Notes under the pieces: generated by a model
What the model was told of the DNA's origin: nothing
Database searches by the model: none
What the model saw: only the letters and a program-made list of their open reading frames with translations
Program-made: the position numbers and the translations under genes
Source: Schistocephalus solidus
Taxonomy: Eukaryota; Platyhelminthes; Cestoda; Diphyllobothriidea; Diphyllobothriidae
Reading direction: 5' to 3'
DNA: 64,000 nt
NCBI GenBank assembly: GCA_017591395.1
Contig: WEDG01000326.1
Location: 62,001-126,000, forward strand
In this document: piece by piece, positions 24,401 through 32,590 of the stretch
Layout: every line of letters starts with the position of its first letter
Numbering within the stretch: position 1 is the stretch's first letter

Positions 24401-25761
24401 TCCGTTTCCAGTGTCCTGGACCTTACGTTGTCATTAGAGAGAGGGCATAGGAAAAAAGTGAGGTATACTTAGTGCATGTCAGCTTTAATAAACAACTTCA
24501 CACTATCATTAATACGATATCGAAAAAATGAGCCATATCCTTGCTTGCAAATATAGATCGAGTGAATAGAAGAATTAAGATTGGTGCTTTTTCGGTCATT
24601 GTTGGATAGGAGTGATGCTTCCGGTAAAATAAACCGAACCTGCGCCCGTGATCGGTGTGCCAACACTGTGATAACAGCTTAGGTCATCTGAAAGGGGTGA
24701 CTGATGTATTCAGGGTATCATCCTTGTTTTCAATTTTATTTGAAGTGAAGTCTCAGGGGAGATTTGAATTGGTTAGCTTAAGAACTATTATGACGCATTC
24801 TATCAAGATATTAGCGCGGTTAGTGAACCTATGGTCGTCGGCGTCCGACGGAAGAGATGAGATTGGAAATCACTGGATCCGATGCTGCAGAGGCACCGTC
24901 CGATACAGGTCAGTTAGATTAGGTATGGTAAATAACACCAAATATAAGTAAAAATGGGAACCAACTGTCGATATAAACAGCTTTTGGCGTAATTCAATAT
25001 ATAATGACACTGTAGACATTCATAATCCTATTGGACAGGCATTTCATATTTTGTCATGCGTACTTCACCTTAACTGGAACGATATTTCAAGTGGCAACAA
25101 ACTGTGACAGTATAACGTCTGCTTTTTAGTGCTTGGTGACTGGAACACGGTTTGTCTGTGAATAGAAAACCAACCATGAAAACGGAAACAATATATCACC
25201 AATTAATTCAGACCTCATAAAGGAAAAAGGGAAAACGTACGCTTCAGCATGGAGGAAAACTGCTCAGAGGACGCTTTATTTAGAGGCTTCACGGTGGGAA
25301 TCTCGGAATCGTCCACAGCATCATCTGTCGCGTTCACTGCGGACATGAAAACACTTGGAAACTTCAAATTTAATGGCTGTGATCAAAATTTATCAACTAA
25401 CCGACGCCACTTTCTCAGGTGCCTCCGGTTTAGATGGTTTCTCCGTCGGTTGTTTTTCGTTGATTTCGTCGGCGAACCGCAAGGGCTGTTTGCCCTCCTT
25501 TATCTGTTTTACAATGCGGCGATTATATGCTGATTTCTTGATCTTGAACTCTTCCCCGCCTAAAGCAAATGATGGTAAAGTTAACAACTAACTCTCCAAG
25601 TCATCTCCAAAACTGAGAGTAGACATTTTGGGTGGCTGTGGTCGTGCAGTTTGTGTTGGGAGTTTCGCCATTGCGTTCTCCGTATCACCATTCTTCTCGT
25701 CGTCAGAGTCATCTTTGCGACCCCGATAGTTGCGCCGTGGCCTGTTGGACGATTCAAACAT
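3289..25761 (-). CDS. PAXBP1: PAXBP1/GCFC-family protein, 13 exons placed, 3' end outside window
   Basis: Known family role: nuclear GCFC-domain protein linked to transcription and spliceosome function. Exons seen, in transcript order: 25761-25593, 25559-25411 (or to 25402), 25376-25241, 22984-22831, 22736-22472, then 20659-20518, 20359-20170, 16231-16114, 13027-12952, 11894-11713, 9671-9472, 8092-7873, 3484-3289. Splice phases agree at every junction except 22472 to 20659, where at least one exon is missing from the model. Order of conserved segments matches the family: basic N-terminus, the FKIKKSAYNRRIVKQ block, GVIPDANTIHLARK block, acidic block ending EWERQQIRKAI, coiled coil with FFQEIRDYVRDVIDCFSEK, RRR-rich linker, STDDEE, the GCFC core CLPQLLSPLIRLQLLGWNP, and WDPLSTNQS to VFIPLYPKQ. 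About 735 residues are accounted for. The last part of the GCFC domain lies left of position 3289 and was not found in the window. Confidence 0.9.
5535..5995. repeat. two tRNA-derived SINE units, one with inverted core
   Basis: Both units begin with GAATAATTCATGTTATCTAC. In the second (about 5838-5995) a tRNA-like core reads forward: GTAGCTCAGGTGGCTAGAGC as box A and TGACTTTGAATCCCACCGAG as the box B side. In the first (5540-5690) the same core is reverse-complemented (CTCTAGCCAACTGAGCTAC). The unit ends are short inverted repeats containing GCCTCGGTGG / CCACCGAGGC. Confidence 0.7.
6075..6345 (+). mobile_element. RTE-type reverse transcriptase fragment
   Basis: The plus strand reads LHLKTAFDTVKRDGLWKRIL then KFGRPQYLIHRVH, a stop, LYDRMTIHA, and in a shifted frame NTTTLFSLMFYAIPV. 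The RTE RT has DLTKAFDTVNRDGLWKIMQK, FGCPERF...LHDGM and then PTLFSLMFSAML in the same spacing. A short, broken piece inside a PAXBP1-like intron. Confidence 0.75.
6345..6800. repeat. truncated second copy of the 14-kb foldback family
   Basis: TTTTATACTCGAAGAAAGGGT near 6370 is the reverse complement of the core at about 14.69 kb. 6600-6800 matches the arm, with CTACTTAGGTAG, CCGGCATTCTGAAGTGGCTG and the GTCATGAGAT end. The copy is in opposite orientation and its left arm is missing or too diverged to see. Confidence 0.65.
7873..8092 (-). CDS. PAXBP1: PAXBP1-like exon 12
   Basis: This exon follows GATTACTCAG and ends at GTAATT in phase 1. It reads PNCACYDEQSWFSDLVDYS, an acidic insert (GDCSEDDEEE), and then SIIPSTVEKILVPRLT. 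Human has FENMLWFESLLFYG, an acidic stretch and LLPTIVEKVILPKLT. The phase-0 start continues exactly from LGWNPIK of the previous exon. Confidence 0.92.
9472..9671 (-). CDS. PAXBP1: PAXBP1-like exon 11 (GCFC domain core)
   Basis: The most diagnostic exon. It follows CTTCATTAG, and A+AT makes Asn at the junction. It encodes LFDDTVEEYCTLSSILGHF, then EEWRRRSPSTYAKAYIALC and CLPQLLSPLIRLQLLGWNP, and ends at GTAGGC in phase 0. Human PAXBP1 has QFEAWRSKYYTSYKDAYIG and LCLPKLFNPLIRLQLLTWTP in the same order. No stop or frameshift is seen. Confidence 0.93.
11713..13027 (-). CDS. PAXBP1: PAXBP1-like exons 9-10 (basic linker, STDDEE)
   Basis: Exon 9 (13027-12952) starts after GGATTAG and encodes KEDAKAAEARQRRKADREA, matching the human EHAKRRIAEREARRTRRRQ. 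Its donor is the unusual GTTCGT. CG+G makes Arg and joins exon 10 (11894-11713, after CTCCCCCAG) as REARRARRLRQLEVANIAA. Exon 10 ends with GVSTDDEESPAVIAKRKADT before GTACGT, matching human GLSSDDEETSTDI. The phases (1 to 2, 2 to 1) are consistent with both neighbours. Part of the human segment before this block is missing, so a small exon may lie between 16.1 and 13.0 kb. Confidence 0.85.
14059..15040. repeat. foldback/MITE-like element with long diverged inverted arms
   Basis: Outer arms (14059 rightward, 15040 leftward) share GAGTACAGTA...CCCTATCTCATGA and the block GATTATCGTGCAGCCCAATCCC in inverted orientation. Pairing continues inward, more diverged, to about 14285 and 14805. The AT-rich core (14.29-14.80 kb) contains an open frame of 134 codons on the minus strand with no recognised motif. 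Confidence 0.8.
15605..16005 (+). repeat. degenerate telomere-like tract joined to SINE-family-A 3' part
   Basis: 15605-15730 is a run of diverged GGTTAGGG/GTTAGAG-like units. It is followed by ATTTACCCTCCCTGG, GGCGGTTCCTATTCC and then the family A 3' block (GCGCAAGTC...CCTTGCCGCGCTG). The same tract and GGTTCCTATTCC block recur at 17.04-17.32 kb. Confidence 0.6.
16114..16231 (-). CDS. PAXBP1: PAXBP1-like exon 8
   Basis: This exon follows a clean CTACTTTTAG and ends at GTGAGT (phase 1). It encodes MSKIEYLDRKSIMLYRERAD then SSRRRSDVKDIADE. It continues directly from CFSEK in exon 7 and parallels human VPLINELESAIHQLYKQRAS...RRQDDIKDESSEF. The Met at the exon start is internal. The upstream intron is about 3.9 kb and filled with repeats. 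Confidence 0.85.
17040..17325 (+). repeat. degenerate telomere-like (TTAGGG-like) tract
   Basis: About 190 bp of GTTAGGGTTAAG / GGCTTAGGTTAAGGG type units, each diverged. It is followed by ATATTTACCCTACCTG and GACGGTTCCTATTCC, shared with the tract at 15.6 kb. Confidence 0.6.
17715..18095 (+). repeat. SINE family A copy
   Basis: Contains CTTGGAAGGTTATCAACTGA, CCACCTGCACCCGATTCCGT, GTGCGGTAGTCGCAGCGCAA and GTGCTGTACACGGCAAACCT. It matches the 24.19-24.43 kb and 54.0 kb copies in order. Confidence 0.7.
18690..18845 (-). repeat. tRNA-like SINE copy (family B)
   Basis: Shares GCAAAGACAAGGGAGGCTG and CATCATCAGCCAGC with the copy at 21.76 kb. Read on the minus strand it has TCAATGATTAGGTCGTGGG as a box A-like stretch and GGGTTTGAGCC as a box B-like stretch. 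Confidence 0.6.
18850..19110 (-). repeat. SINE family A copy
   Basis: The reverse complement holds GGGCCACGCGGTAGATGGGC (box A), AGGCGTTATTGAGGATGCGC and the CCGGGCTCAGGTGGGCGG block. Confidence 0.6.
20170..20659 (-). CDS. PAXBP1: PAXBP1-like exons 6-7 (coiled coil)
   Basis: Exon 7 (20359-20170) follows TTTCTAG and ends at GTACTC. It encodes REKLKQAVDSNKAELAAAQ and ends FFQEIRDYVRDVIDCFSEK, matching the human FLQEMRGYVQDLLECFSEK. Exon 6 (20659-20518) follows TTGTGTAG and ends at GTAACA. It is read in the frame giving HFAFLHKVDLQTR, because only this frame (phase 1 to 2) joins exon 7 by AG+G. A second frame of exon 6 is also open (ending SLSSIKSICRL) but does not splice in phase. Exon 7 is secure; the exon 6 frame is likely. 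Confidence 0.8.
21184..21354 (-). CDS. candidate PAXBP1-like exon (unconfirmed)
   Basis: Between exons 5 and 6 the family has a poorly conserved Ser/Pro/Tyr-rich linker. This stretch is open, begins after TTTCATCAG and ends before GTAACT. It encodes a Ser/Thr/Pro-rich segment (IDGSPTSTQPVFWDLASSST). Its phases (2 in, 2 out) do not by themselves join the neighbouring exons, so further exons would be required. Another open Pro-rich stretch (PYPSPATRGHSPVYQTSRM) lies just upstream at about 21.4 kb before a GTAAGT. Inference only. Confidence 0.3.
21755..21905 (-). repeat. tRNA-like SINE copy (family B)
   Basis: On the minus strand it reads ATGGTTAGAGCGTTGGACTA, a good RNA polymerase III box A, and GCGGGTTCGATC, a good box B. 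A shorter relative (GCCGGCAAAGACCAGGGAGA) lies at about 2545-2595. Confidence 0.7.
21950..22215 (+). repeat. interspersed repeat shared with 46.12-46.35 kb
   Basis: Shared landmarks in order: GAGGAGAC(T/G)ATTAAAA, GAAGT(C/T)...TATGACTGCAAAACTG, CCAGAAATTTCC / AGAGATTTCCTACCA, TAGTAAT(A)AATCC, and AAAACCACC(A/G)(C/T)GATACCTTTT. Non-coding and of unknown class. Confidence 0.6.
22229..22424. repeat. foldback element with 62-bp inverted arms
   Basis: CGCGAAGAAGGAGACACAAC...TAGCTTGGCATTTCGGATTC on the left pairs with GAATCCGGAATGCCAAGCTA...TCTCCTTCTTCGCG on the right, with several mismatches. An inner hairpin (GAGACAGTCGC / GCGACCGTCTC) sits in the loop. The left arm abuts the interspersed repeat, and the right end lies about 50 bp from PAXBP1-like exon 5. 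Confidence 0.8.
22472..22984 (-). CDS. PAXBP1: PAXBP1-like exons 4-5
   Basis: Exon 4 (22984-22831) follows TTTTAG and ends at GTAAGT; it encodes the GVIPDANTIHLARKQRQRAK block (human GEIPDAAFIHAARKKRQ). Exon 5 (22736-22472) follows ACTCAG and ends at GTATTA; the junction codon CG+G makes Arg in GRRLIREDDDDEDIDED, matching the human GRLVREDENDASDDEDD. The exon continues through an acidic stretch to DSDQETEWERQQIRKAI, the family's conserved WEQEQIRKGI element. The intron between them is 94 bp. Confidence 0.9.
24185..24430 (+). repeat. SINE family A copy, partial
   Basis: Starts TTGGAAGGTTGTTCACTGGT, as in the 17.7-kb copy, and ends in the GCGCCTGCGTCCGTTTCCAG block; the 3' third is missing. 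Confidence 0.6.
25241..25761 (-). CDS. PAXBP1: PAXBP1-like exons 1-3 (N-terminus)
   Basis: The start is the ATG at 25761-25759, encoding MFESSNRPRRNYRGRK, like the basic family N-terminus. Exon 1 runs to 25593 (phase 1). A 33-bp intron with GTTAGT donor follows; joining A to GC makes Ser and gives LSFGDDLESGEEFKIKK, collinear with the human LSFQDEEE...VFKVKK region. Exon 2 starts at 25559. Its end is either 25411 (GTGGCG donor, 34-bp intron) or 25402 (GTTAGT donor, 25-bp intron); both keep frame. Exon 3 is 25376-25241 with a GTACGT donor (phase 1). The acidic/basic composition and the conserved KKSAYNRRIVKQIK block make the assignment firm; the exon 2 end is uncertain. Confidence 0.85.
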
Positions 25762-25790
25762 CCGGCTGTCGATAAAAAGAGCAAGAGGAA
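25762..25790 (-). promoter_or_regulatory. splice acceptor 4 nt upstream of the PAXBP1-like start codon
   Basis: Reading the minus strand, a pyrimidine-rich run (CTCTTGCTCTTTTTATCGACAG) sits directly before CCGG and the ATG at 25761. An acceptor this close to a start codon indicates either a 5'-UTR intron or, in flatworms, a spliced-leader trans-splicing site. No upstream donor for a cis intron could be chosen by eye. Confidence 0.6.
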
Positions 25791-28414
25791 AGCCTAATTA
25801 AACGAATTTTAATCCAAACATCCTTGCTGGTGAACTTAAAGTGGACTCACTGAGTAGATGACCATAATATCCAGTTATATTCGTGTATTTATGCCAAGGT
25901 AGCAGGCCATAAACTTAACCTTCGTACAGATAAGGAGGGAGCCTAATGTTATTCCAGACACGGAGGGTGACGAAGTTCACCATTTTTCCACGAAATGGGC
26001 GCAGTCGCTATACGCGCGCGCATTTGGTTATGGCGAAGCAGACTGGCGTTGCATCCGTCTCACTTACACTTTGCACACCCAGCCCATCTCGATAGCAGTA
26101 AATAGCCAAGACTATCATAGGTTGGGATAGGCGCGTCAACTAGCACAGTTAAATGAGCGTACACGGACAGCATACGTGACCTGGTCCCTAATTTTACGAA
26201 TAATTAGAGACACAAGGCTAGCCAAGGTCTCTGATATTACGAAAGTGACAGAAGTAAGGAGGGCAAGCAAGGAATCGTCGCAACCTGCTCAGCAGTCGGG
26301 AGTAGATGTCAGTTATCCTATCAGCTGGAAACTTTGCATGAAAATTGTCAGTGTGCCAAGAAGATGTTAAATATTTAGCTGTTTATCGTGAGGAATTAGA
26401 CGCTTTATGTGAGTTTGGTCGGCCTTAATCTCCTCCCACATGTATCGGTGGCCGGGCCGAGTAAAGTTAAATAAATAACAGACTCAGAAGACTAGTTGGC
26501 AAGCGTACGCGTGCTTTCGATAAATTTTCCTCGGGCGAGTACATTTATATGGGAAACGGAGTATGAGCTAAGACATAAAATCAATAAGTTTCATCTCGTC
26601 ATACCAGTGAGTCATGTTAAAAGGGGGAGGGGGTGGCGATAATAGACAAATGGTTAAGCGGCAGTGGGGGTTTGGTGGTCGACTGGACTGGACTGGTGGA
26701 CTGGACGTAGTAGCTGGCATAATATAAAATCACTTTCAAACGCGTGACACGGATATGGATTGAACGGGAGCTAAATGATATAAAGGTAAAATTATGAGTC
26801 ATTCGGAATAGCGTTATGCTGTTCGCGGGTAGTCTTCCAAGCAAACAACAAGGTCTTTGAAAAAAAATCAAGCGAGGTGTGCTGTAGTGAGTGGAGCAGT
26901 GAAATGAAAATTGGAATTAAAAACCTGAAATAGCAAGTGAAGCTTGGGTATTTCTAAGACAAAGTGGTTCTCGATTTTTCAAGACAGGGCGTGTCTACTG
27001 ACTACTCCGGGTATGGTATTTGTGAAAAACGACTTGTCAGGACCTTGGCTGCCAGATGGTACGACAAATATTAAAGCTGGCTTGTTGGGAAGAAATTGAT
27101 AGAACATGCCCTATGATGTGGATCTTCTTGGTATCTACAACCTATGTCTTAGGTATATGACCACAGGCACAATGAAACCTGAGAGCTACCTGGTTGTCCT
27201 GGGTGCATAATATCAAGCTGCTTGGTAAGGACAGAAGCTTCCACCTGCGCAACAGCCATGCCAGTGACCCTACCTGCTGATGTTACAAATCTGAATGATA
27301 TAGTCAACATTTTACTGATGTGCTGAATGCCGGTATTACTGAAGATTTTATGTGCGCCTATTCATGGTTATTCTGTCAATGTCATCAATATAACAATCTA
27401 TGTTTCAATTTTAGATACTGATACGTACGGAGAGCATTTTAGTGACAAACTATGTATAAGCCAGGCATGTCAGAATTTCTGCCATTGCCCAAGAAAGGGA
27501 CTGGAATGTCAGGATGGGAAAATATGATGCAACCTAGACGCCAGTTCCTGACCTATAAGACGAAAACCTTGTCCGAACGACAAGAGGTTTGTAATTCTCG
27601 CGCCTTGCACGGATTCAACAGAAGACGCTTAGACAACTTGTTATTTAATAATGTTTGTAATTAAAAACCGAGCCAGCTCGCTGTTAGACTCTTCACTAGT
27701 TTCCAACTAACGTCTGAACGTTTGCGACTCGAGAATACCTTTACTTCCGTCGCACATTTTTTTGCGCTTATCGAAAACTTTTTTTGAGTCTTTTATTTGG
27801 ATGCTCGACAGAAGCTGGTAACTACCACATCTTATATGTTTGGTTGTATAGACGGAATATCAGGGGACTCTTTATTTTCGAAACAATTTACTAACCGAGT
27901 CGTCGCATTCATTGATTATCTGACTTTCCTAATGAATTCTTGAGTTTTCTCCGTCAATGTGTCGTAAAGCATGTTAGAGAGCTTTGACTCAAGTAATCAC
28001 TTTCCCTAAGTTGAATAGCAAACAGACCATGGAGGCGGCGGACGAGTAATTCGTGGACTAGGAAGGCTGTTGTGAAGTTTATTTAACTCAGAATCATAGC
28101 TGAAAGCCCGCAAAGTAAGATACAACGAAACGCCGAGGGAAAAACTAATTAATGATACTGTGGAATGTACCGAATGGCAAATTCTTACCAAAACTCGAGC
28201 ACGGAGCCAATATACGAAGTTAGTTTAAACCGCAGAGAGATCGGATGGGTCGAAATTTTTGAGAATCCAAAAATTTAAAAGATCTTGCCGTTTTTCAGCA
28301 GGAAGTGACCATATGTGGGAATATTCTATATTCTCAGTTTTCCCTTATATAGACGAGAAAAGACGTAACGTTTGGTGAGGTGATTTTCGCGAGAGTCCAA
28401 GCAAGTCGCATATT
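25791..28414. other. intergenic, nothing recognised
   Basis: Upstream of the PAXBP1-like start. It contains a short GGACT tandem run near 26.69 kb and no exon-like block on either strand that I can support. The promoter should lie here, but no element can be named. Confidence 0.5.
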
Positions 28415-28520
28415 TTACCATGTATTAAACACAGAGAAACAAACTGATAAGCATAATCCTTTAAAAAATCGGGAATTTAAAAAGAGTTTCTTACGAAAAC
28501 CAACGCAGAATTTAAAATAA
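28415..28520 (+). repeat. repeat shared with 37.32-37.42 kb
   Basis: ATGTATTAAACACAGAGAAA and CAAACTGATAAGC match 37.33 kb, and ACAACGCAGAAT-type sequence follows in both. The second copy precedes the CR1 RT, so the unit may be CR1 5' sequence. Confidence 0.55.
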
Positions 28521-28724
28521 ACCTATAGATAGGTCCGCAGTATTACAATGAATCTGCATGAAATTCCGATGATTATGCTTACAGCTGGCTTGGAAATACT
28601 TTTTGCAGTTCCTCGCCTTTATCTACACATGAAATGCCTTGTTCCTTCGTTCCTCTGCAGTGGACCAGACAACTCCAGCGTCCCGTCACACAGACTCGCC
28701 ACAGTGTGCCAATGTGTGATTTCA

Positions 28725-28900
28725 CCGATGTCACCGTGTGTTTAACAGCAAGGTGGTGCCGGGACGGTCACTTGCGCACGAATAAGATAGTAATAGTAGA
28801 CTAACATGGCATTTACCGCATTTAATCTTCCCTTGCCCGCCTGTTTCCCGAGTCCAGATGAAGTCAAGAAAACCAGAGACGGAGTCGGGCTCAGCCCTAA
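28725..28900 (-). repeat. SINE family A copy, 3' part
   Basis: GGGCAAGGGAAGATTAAATG, CCCGACTCCGTCTCTGG and GTGCGCAAGTGACCGTCCC (read on minus) match the family 3' half. Confidence 0.55.
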
Positions 28901-29802
28901 TAACAAGTCGGGAATCAAATCGAACGTGAAACGAATCTGACCGTACGAATATAAGAACGTGAATCATATCCAACCATGACTGCTTAATTCGGACTCGAAT
29001 CGGATCTGAAAAATTCGTACCTCATTTTTCAAACGCACAGCGGAACCCTTTTCTCCATTTGTAGACCCCCTACAAGGTAAAAGATAAAAACGACCCCTAT
29101 TACATTCTACTACAATTAAGAACCATGATAAGGTGACTCTTGAAAGACTGCGTAGGAAAGTAAAAATTATTTTGTTTAAAAAAAGTTTAAAAATGGAGGT
29201 GTGCAAAAATAAGTCTGAAATTTGTCTGTAATTGAAGTCGCAGCGCTAATCCTCTGAAGACGGACCCGACAATCCGTCCACCGGTCCATTTGGTCCCCTT
29301 CTAAAATAAAAAGTAAGTGAATTTTTTCTGTCTGTAAGTAAGCAATTAACTTTGAAATGCTTATTATAAGAGCGTCATAATCAAATGAATTTTTAATGCA
29401 GGCAATTTTTGATAAGTAAATTTGACTAACTGTCAAGACTCATGCCGAGGGCAGTCTTTAGGCCCCTTTTGTGTAGTCGATCTTATGCCTTTTTAAAGGT
29501 ATTATTGAAAGTCTTTCCAGCTGTAGTTTTTGGCTTTTGTGGATTATTCCTCATATGTAAAACCTCTGCGGTACACTTGATTAAGTAATTAATGAGCTTT
29601 TTCTTACCCAAAATAACAGCATACAGTGGGAAGCAAAAAAGGCTTTTTTGTCCTGATGCCTACCGTATAAAGTTAAGTGGTAGGTCACCTCATCGGTGAA
29701 AAGGGCTGAAAATATGCGAGCAGCACGACGCAGCTGACGCTATCATGACCGAGGGAGGCCAAATACGTTACCTAGTAAGATAGTTAATAATGTGGAGCCT
29801 AC

Positions 29803-30353
29803 CTATAAATGGCTCCCTGAATGACTTTTCCACGACGTCTTCGGTTAAGGCGTCAACTTCATCAAGGTTCAACAGTGGTTTAAATATATGACCTCTTGAC
29901 GACAGCTGGGGTGCGTGGGTGACGCAATTCCCCAAATGCTCCTCTTGAAGTCGCTGCAAAGCAGCCAACTCTACCTTTAGGTCCTGCAAATGCCACATTT
30001 CTTGTATAAGACATTGGATGTACCATTGATGGCAAGCTTTATGTGATGAATGCCTTTGACGTATGGTTCTGTGACCACGTCGCCTTTTTCGGTGGCACCG
30101 ACTGTCGTCTAGAAAGATTGTCTGTTTAAGTTAGTGGCTTACCCGCATATGAGGCAGACTGCGCAATAGGCAGTGTTCTACTTGAATCAGTTCCCCCCCC
30201 GATGCATTGTCCTAAAACAGCGTTAACTTGGAAGACTGTTTGGCATACCGATGAGGATGCCAAGAAAAGCATCTCTAAAACGTACAAGTTTGGGTCGATT
30301 GGACATTTCTTAGTCTGTTTGGGACGTCCATCATACTGTTCTTCATCGGACAT
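29803..30353 (-). CDS. unrecognised small gene, exons with 37-bp intron
   Basis: I do not recognise this protein. Exon A (30353-30249) starts at ATG and encodes MSDEEQYDGRPKQTKKCPID...LFLASSS before GTATGC. A 37-bp intron ends in GTTTTAG. Exon B (30211-30143) encodes DNASGGELIQVEHCLLRSL and ends at GTAAGC, phase 0. Downstream, 30108-29803 is bounded by TTTCTAG and GTAGGC. The part from 29983 encodes DLKVELAALQRLQEEHLGN, a coiled-coil-like stretch, and ends EKSFREPFIG. The frame from 30108 is unclear: the phase-0 frame reads KGDVVTEPYVKGIHHIKLA but stops at the junction, while the frame continuous with DLKVEL needs a phase-1 donor. A stop (PFIGNVFGLPRS then TGA) follows a possible 31-bp intron. 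Real coding is likely; function unknown. Confidence 0.6.
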
Positions 30354-30959
30354 AATTAGCAACAACCAAACAGGAAAAGAAGGGATAAGGAAAGTAATAA
30401 CTATCTAATGATTCACTGCTTCCCTTCATTTTCCATGGATCCATAGCTGTGGGACTGTTGGGTTGTAGGATTTGTGGATATCGGCCGTCGAACGGTGGGA
30501 GTTACAGTGAGAAAGAAACTCTTAAAGGAGAAAATGAGGAAAAGTAACCTTCCAATGCAGTCTGCAAAATCATAATCATGTCTGTGTCATACTTGGCAGA
30601 CCCCATGATGTCAGTCCTCCGTGTTATATCGTCCAGTGATTTTGATTATGACTAGGTGACCGTTTATGGTGAAGCAGGCGTATTTTCGGGCGGTTGACGG
30701 CAATGGGCTTTTTTGATTAAGTTCCCTAATGTAGCTTTTAAAAACGTAAATAAATGAAGAGTTTTCAGGAAAATCAAAAAAATTCTCAACATTTTCTTAC
30801 TCTGCAAACACCCAGCGTATGTCTCCACTCGGACAGCGGACAGTATTCTGCACACATACAAATTTATTGCCTACAAAATTGACCCATCTGATGGCTTCGT
30901 ACCGATTATTAACCTCTTTTGCTTAATAAACCGCAACTGTGCATAAGATCCACCTGATG

Positions 30960-32590
30960 GTGGTAGTGGGCCGTCGCGGTGTTCAAAGATAAAAATCCAT
31001 TCTGATCGAATAGTTAACGGCCGCCGCTCGAACTGCGATTCTCCTAGCCTATGGACAACTTGCTGAAGTGGCTGCTATGGTTTCCTTAGCATGCGTTTCA
31101 ATTTTCCTTGATACCTTACAAAAGGGCCATGTCCTTGGACATCATCCGATAGGTGAATAATGCTGTGAATACTGTACACCATTTCCGACTTATCATATTA
31201 TGATGAATATTTTTCTACGAACATTTTTCGCAGCTGCTTACAGTAGGACACCCATCCTTTGCACGAATGGGGACAAACAAGACAGCGTATTGCCGTGAAC
31301 AGTAGTAAAAAGTGTTTTCAATATCTTCTGGGAAGGACATCTTGAAGGAAGACTATACACGTGTACAGTAGAAGCTGGAGCAGTTTGGTGAACTTACAGG
31401 TATCTTAATCAATATGTGACCTTGTGTTCTGTGAAAATTGCCATGGCAGTTAGGCATTAAGCGACTTTCACCTATCAATTACCGTAGTTATCGCTTCAGT
31501 TGACAACCAGAAAAGAGCTTCTCTTTGGCTTTTCAGCCACAAGTTCAGAAGCCGTCGCATAAAACCCAGGTAAACTAAGTGTAGAGGGTCTTAAGGAAAG
31601 GAAGAAATCATTCCCAACTTACATGCTAGCAATGGCGAAGTGCCGATACAATGGCAGTTATCGTTGAAGGAGAGAACATCAGCATCCATCCTCAAACGCT
31701 CGGAGACGCAATCACATACTACTTTATCTACGTAATCGCCTTTAACGCAACACCTCTCGCAGTCATTATAGGCATTTACATTCTTAATTTGCTTATAAAA
31801 GCTCTCACTGGATCTTCGCAAATTACAACTGCTAAACGAAACTCCTTCTTCCTTTTGATATTTTCGATAGGAAGACCATCTCTCGCCAAACATATTAACT
31901 CCTTAGCGAGAGGCCTACAGAACGTTTTCACATCTGAAAGCTTTCCATAGCCACAAAAAATTCCAATTACGAATATTTCACTAACAAAGGGCTCCATAAT
32001 TCTACTTAGTATAGGCCAAAACTCCCACTTAATTTTCTTATGTATAGGGAGCCCATCAATAGCTTAATAAGATACAACACCATTGCCCAGTAGACGCCTG
32101 GTAGGGTCTCGAAAAGGCTCAGTTAACTGTTTCACAATTTCTTAATGAACGTACTCACAACTGCCCATTGCCGTTACCGTTTAAACCTTAATTGTCCAAC
32201 ACAACAACGTTCGTGAGTCTGCAGGTAGGTCCGAGGTCAGCCGATTGATTATCTTCAGAAGACTACTCAGATGAATCAGGGGTGTATGCAAGCGTATGGC
32301 CCTTGACCTCAGAGTCTCTCGTACTGTAGGTTCCTCTTCTATTGTAGGAATGCTTGAAGATTTTTAGCGGCCACGTCAGATGCCATAGCCACCCAAATTG
32401 TCTCCATCAGCAGAGATAAATCTCAGTGTCGGAGACGTCATATGAAGAACAAGAGGAGAAGGTCAGATGCCATGACGATGAAGATGAGTTGGACGGATAT
32501 TTTTTTCTTATATTCTCGGCAATTTGGCGTAAATCCTCCAGAAAGCCTTTCTGCGCCCGTCTTCTAAGTGTCCCCTTTGATATTGGCCTA
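30960..32590 (-). pseudogene. decayed DNA-transposon transposase
   Basis: Minus-strand fragments in several frames match, in order, the large transposase-like proteins common in invertebrate genomes. The fragments are: N-terminus [20 protein letters not shown] (about 32.55 kb, stop near 32408), LRSRAIRLHTPLIHLSSLL then LPADSRTLL (about 32.2-32.3 kb), IDGLPIHKKIKWEFWPILS to VIGIFCGYGKL (32.08-31.9 kb), ICEDPVRAFISKLR, a frame change, NAYNDCERCCVKGDYVDK, SPLLACKLGMISSFP, a stop, DPLHLVYLGFMRRLLNLWL, LLQLLLYTCIVFLQDVLPRR, and GKLKRMLRKP...VVHRL near 31.0 kb. At least three frame changes and four stops break it, so it is not functional. Family placement is by remembered motif pattern (CDAPARAF, CERC, LDYMHLVCLG); the superfamily name is left open. 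Confidence 0.8.
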
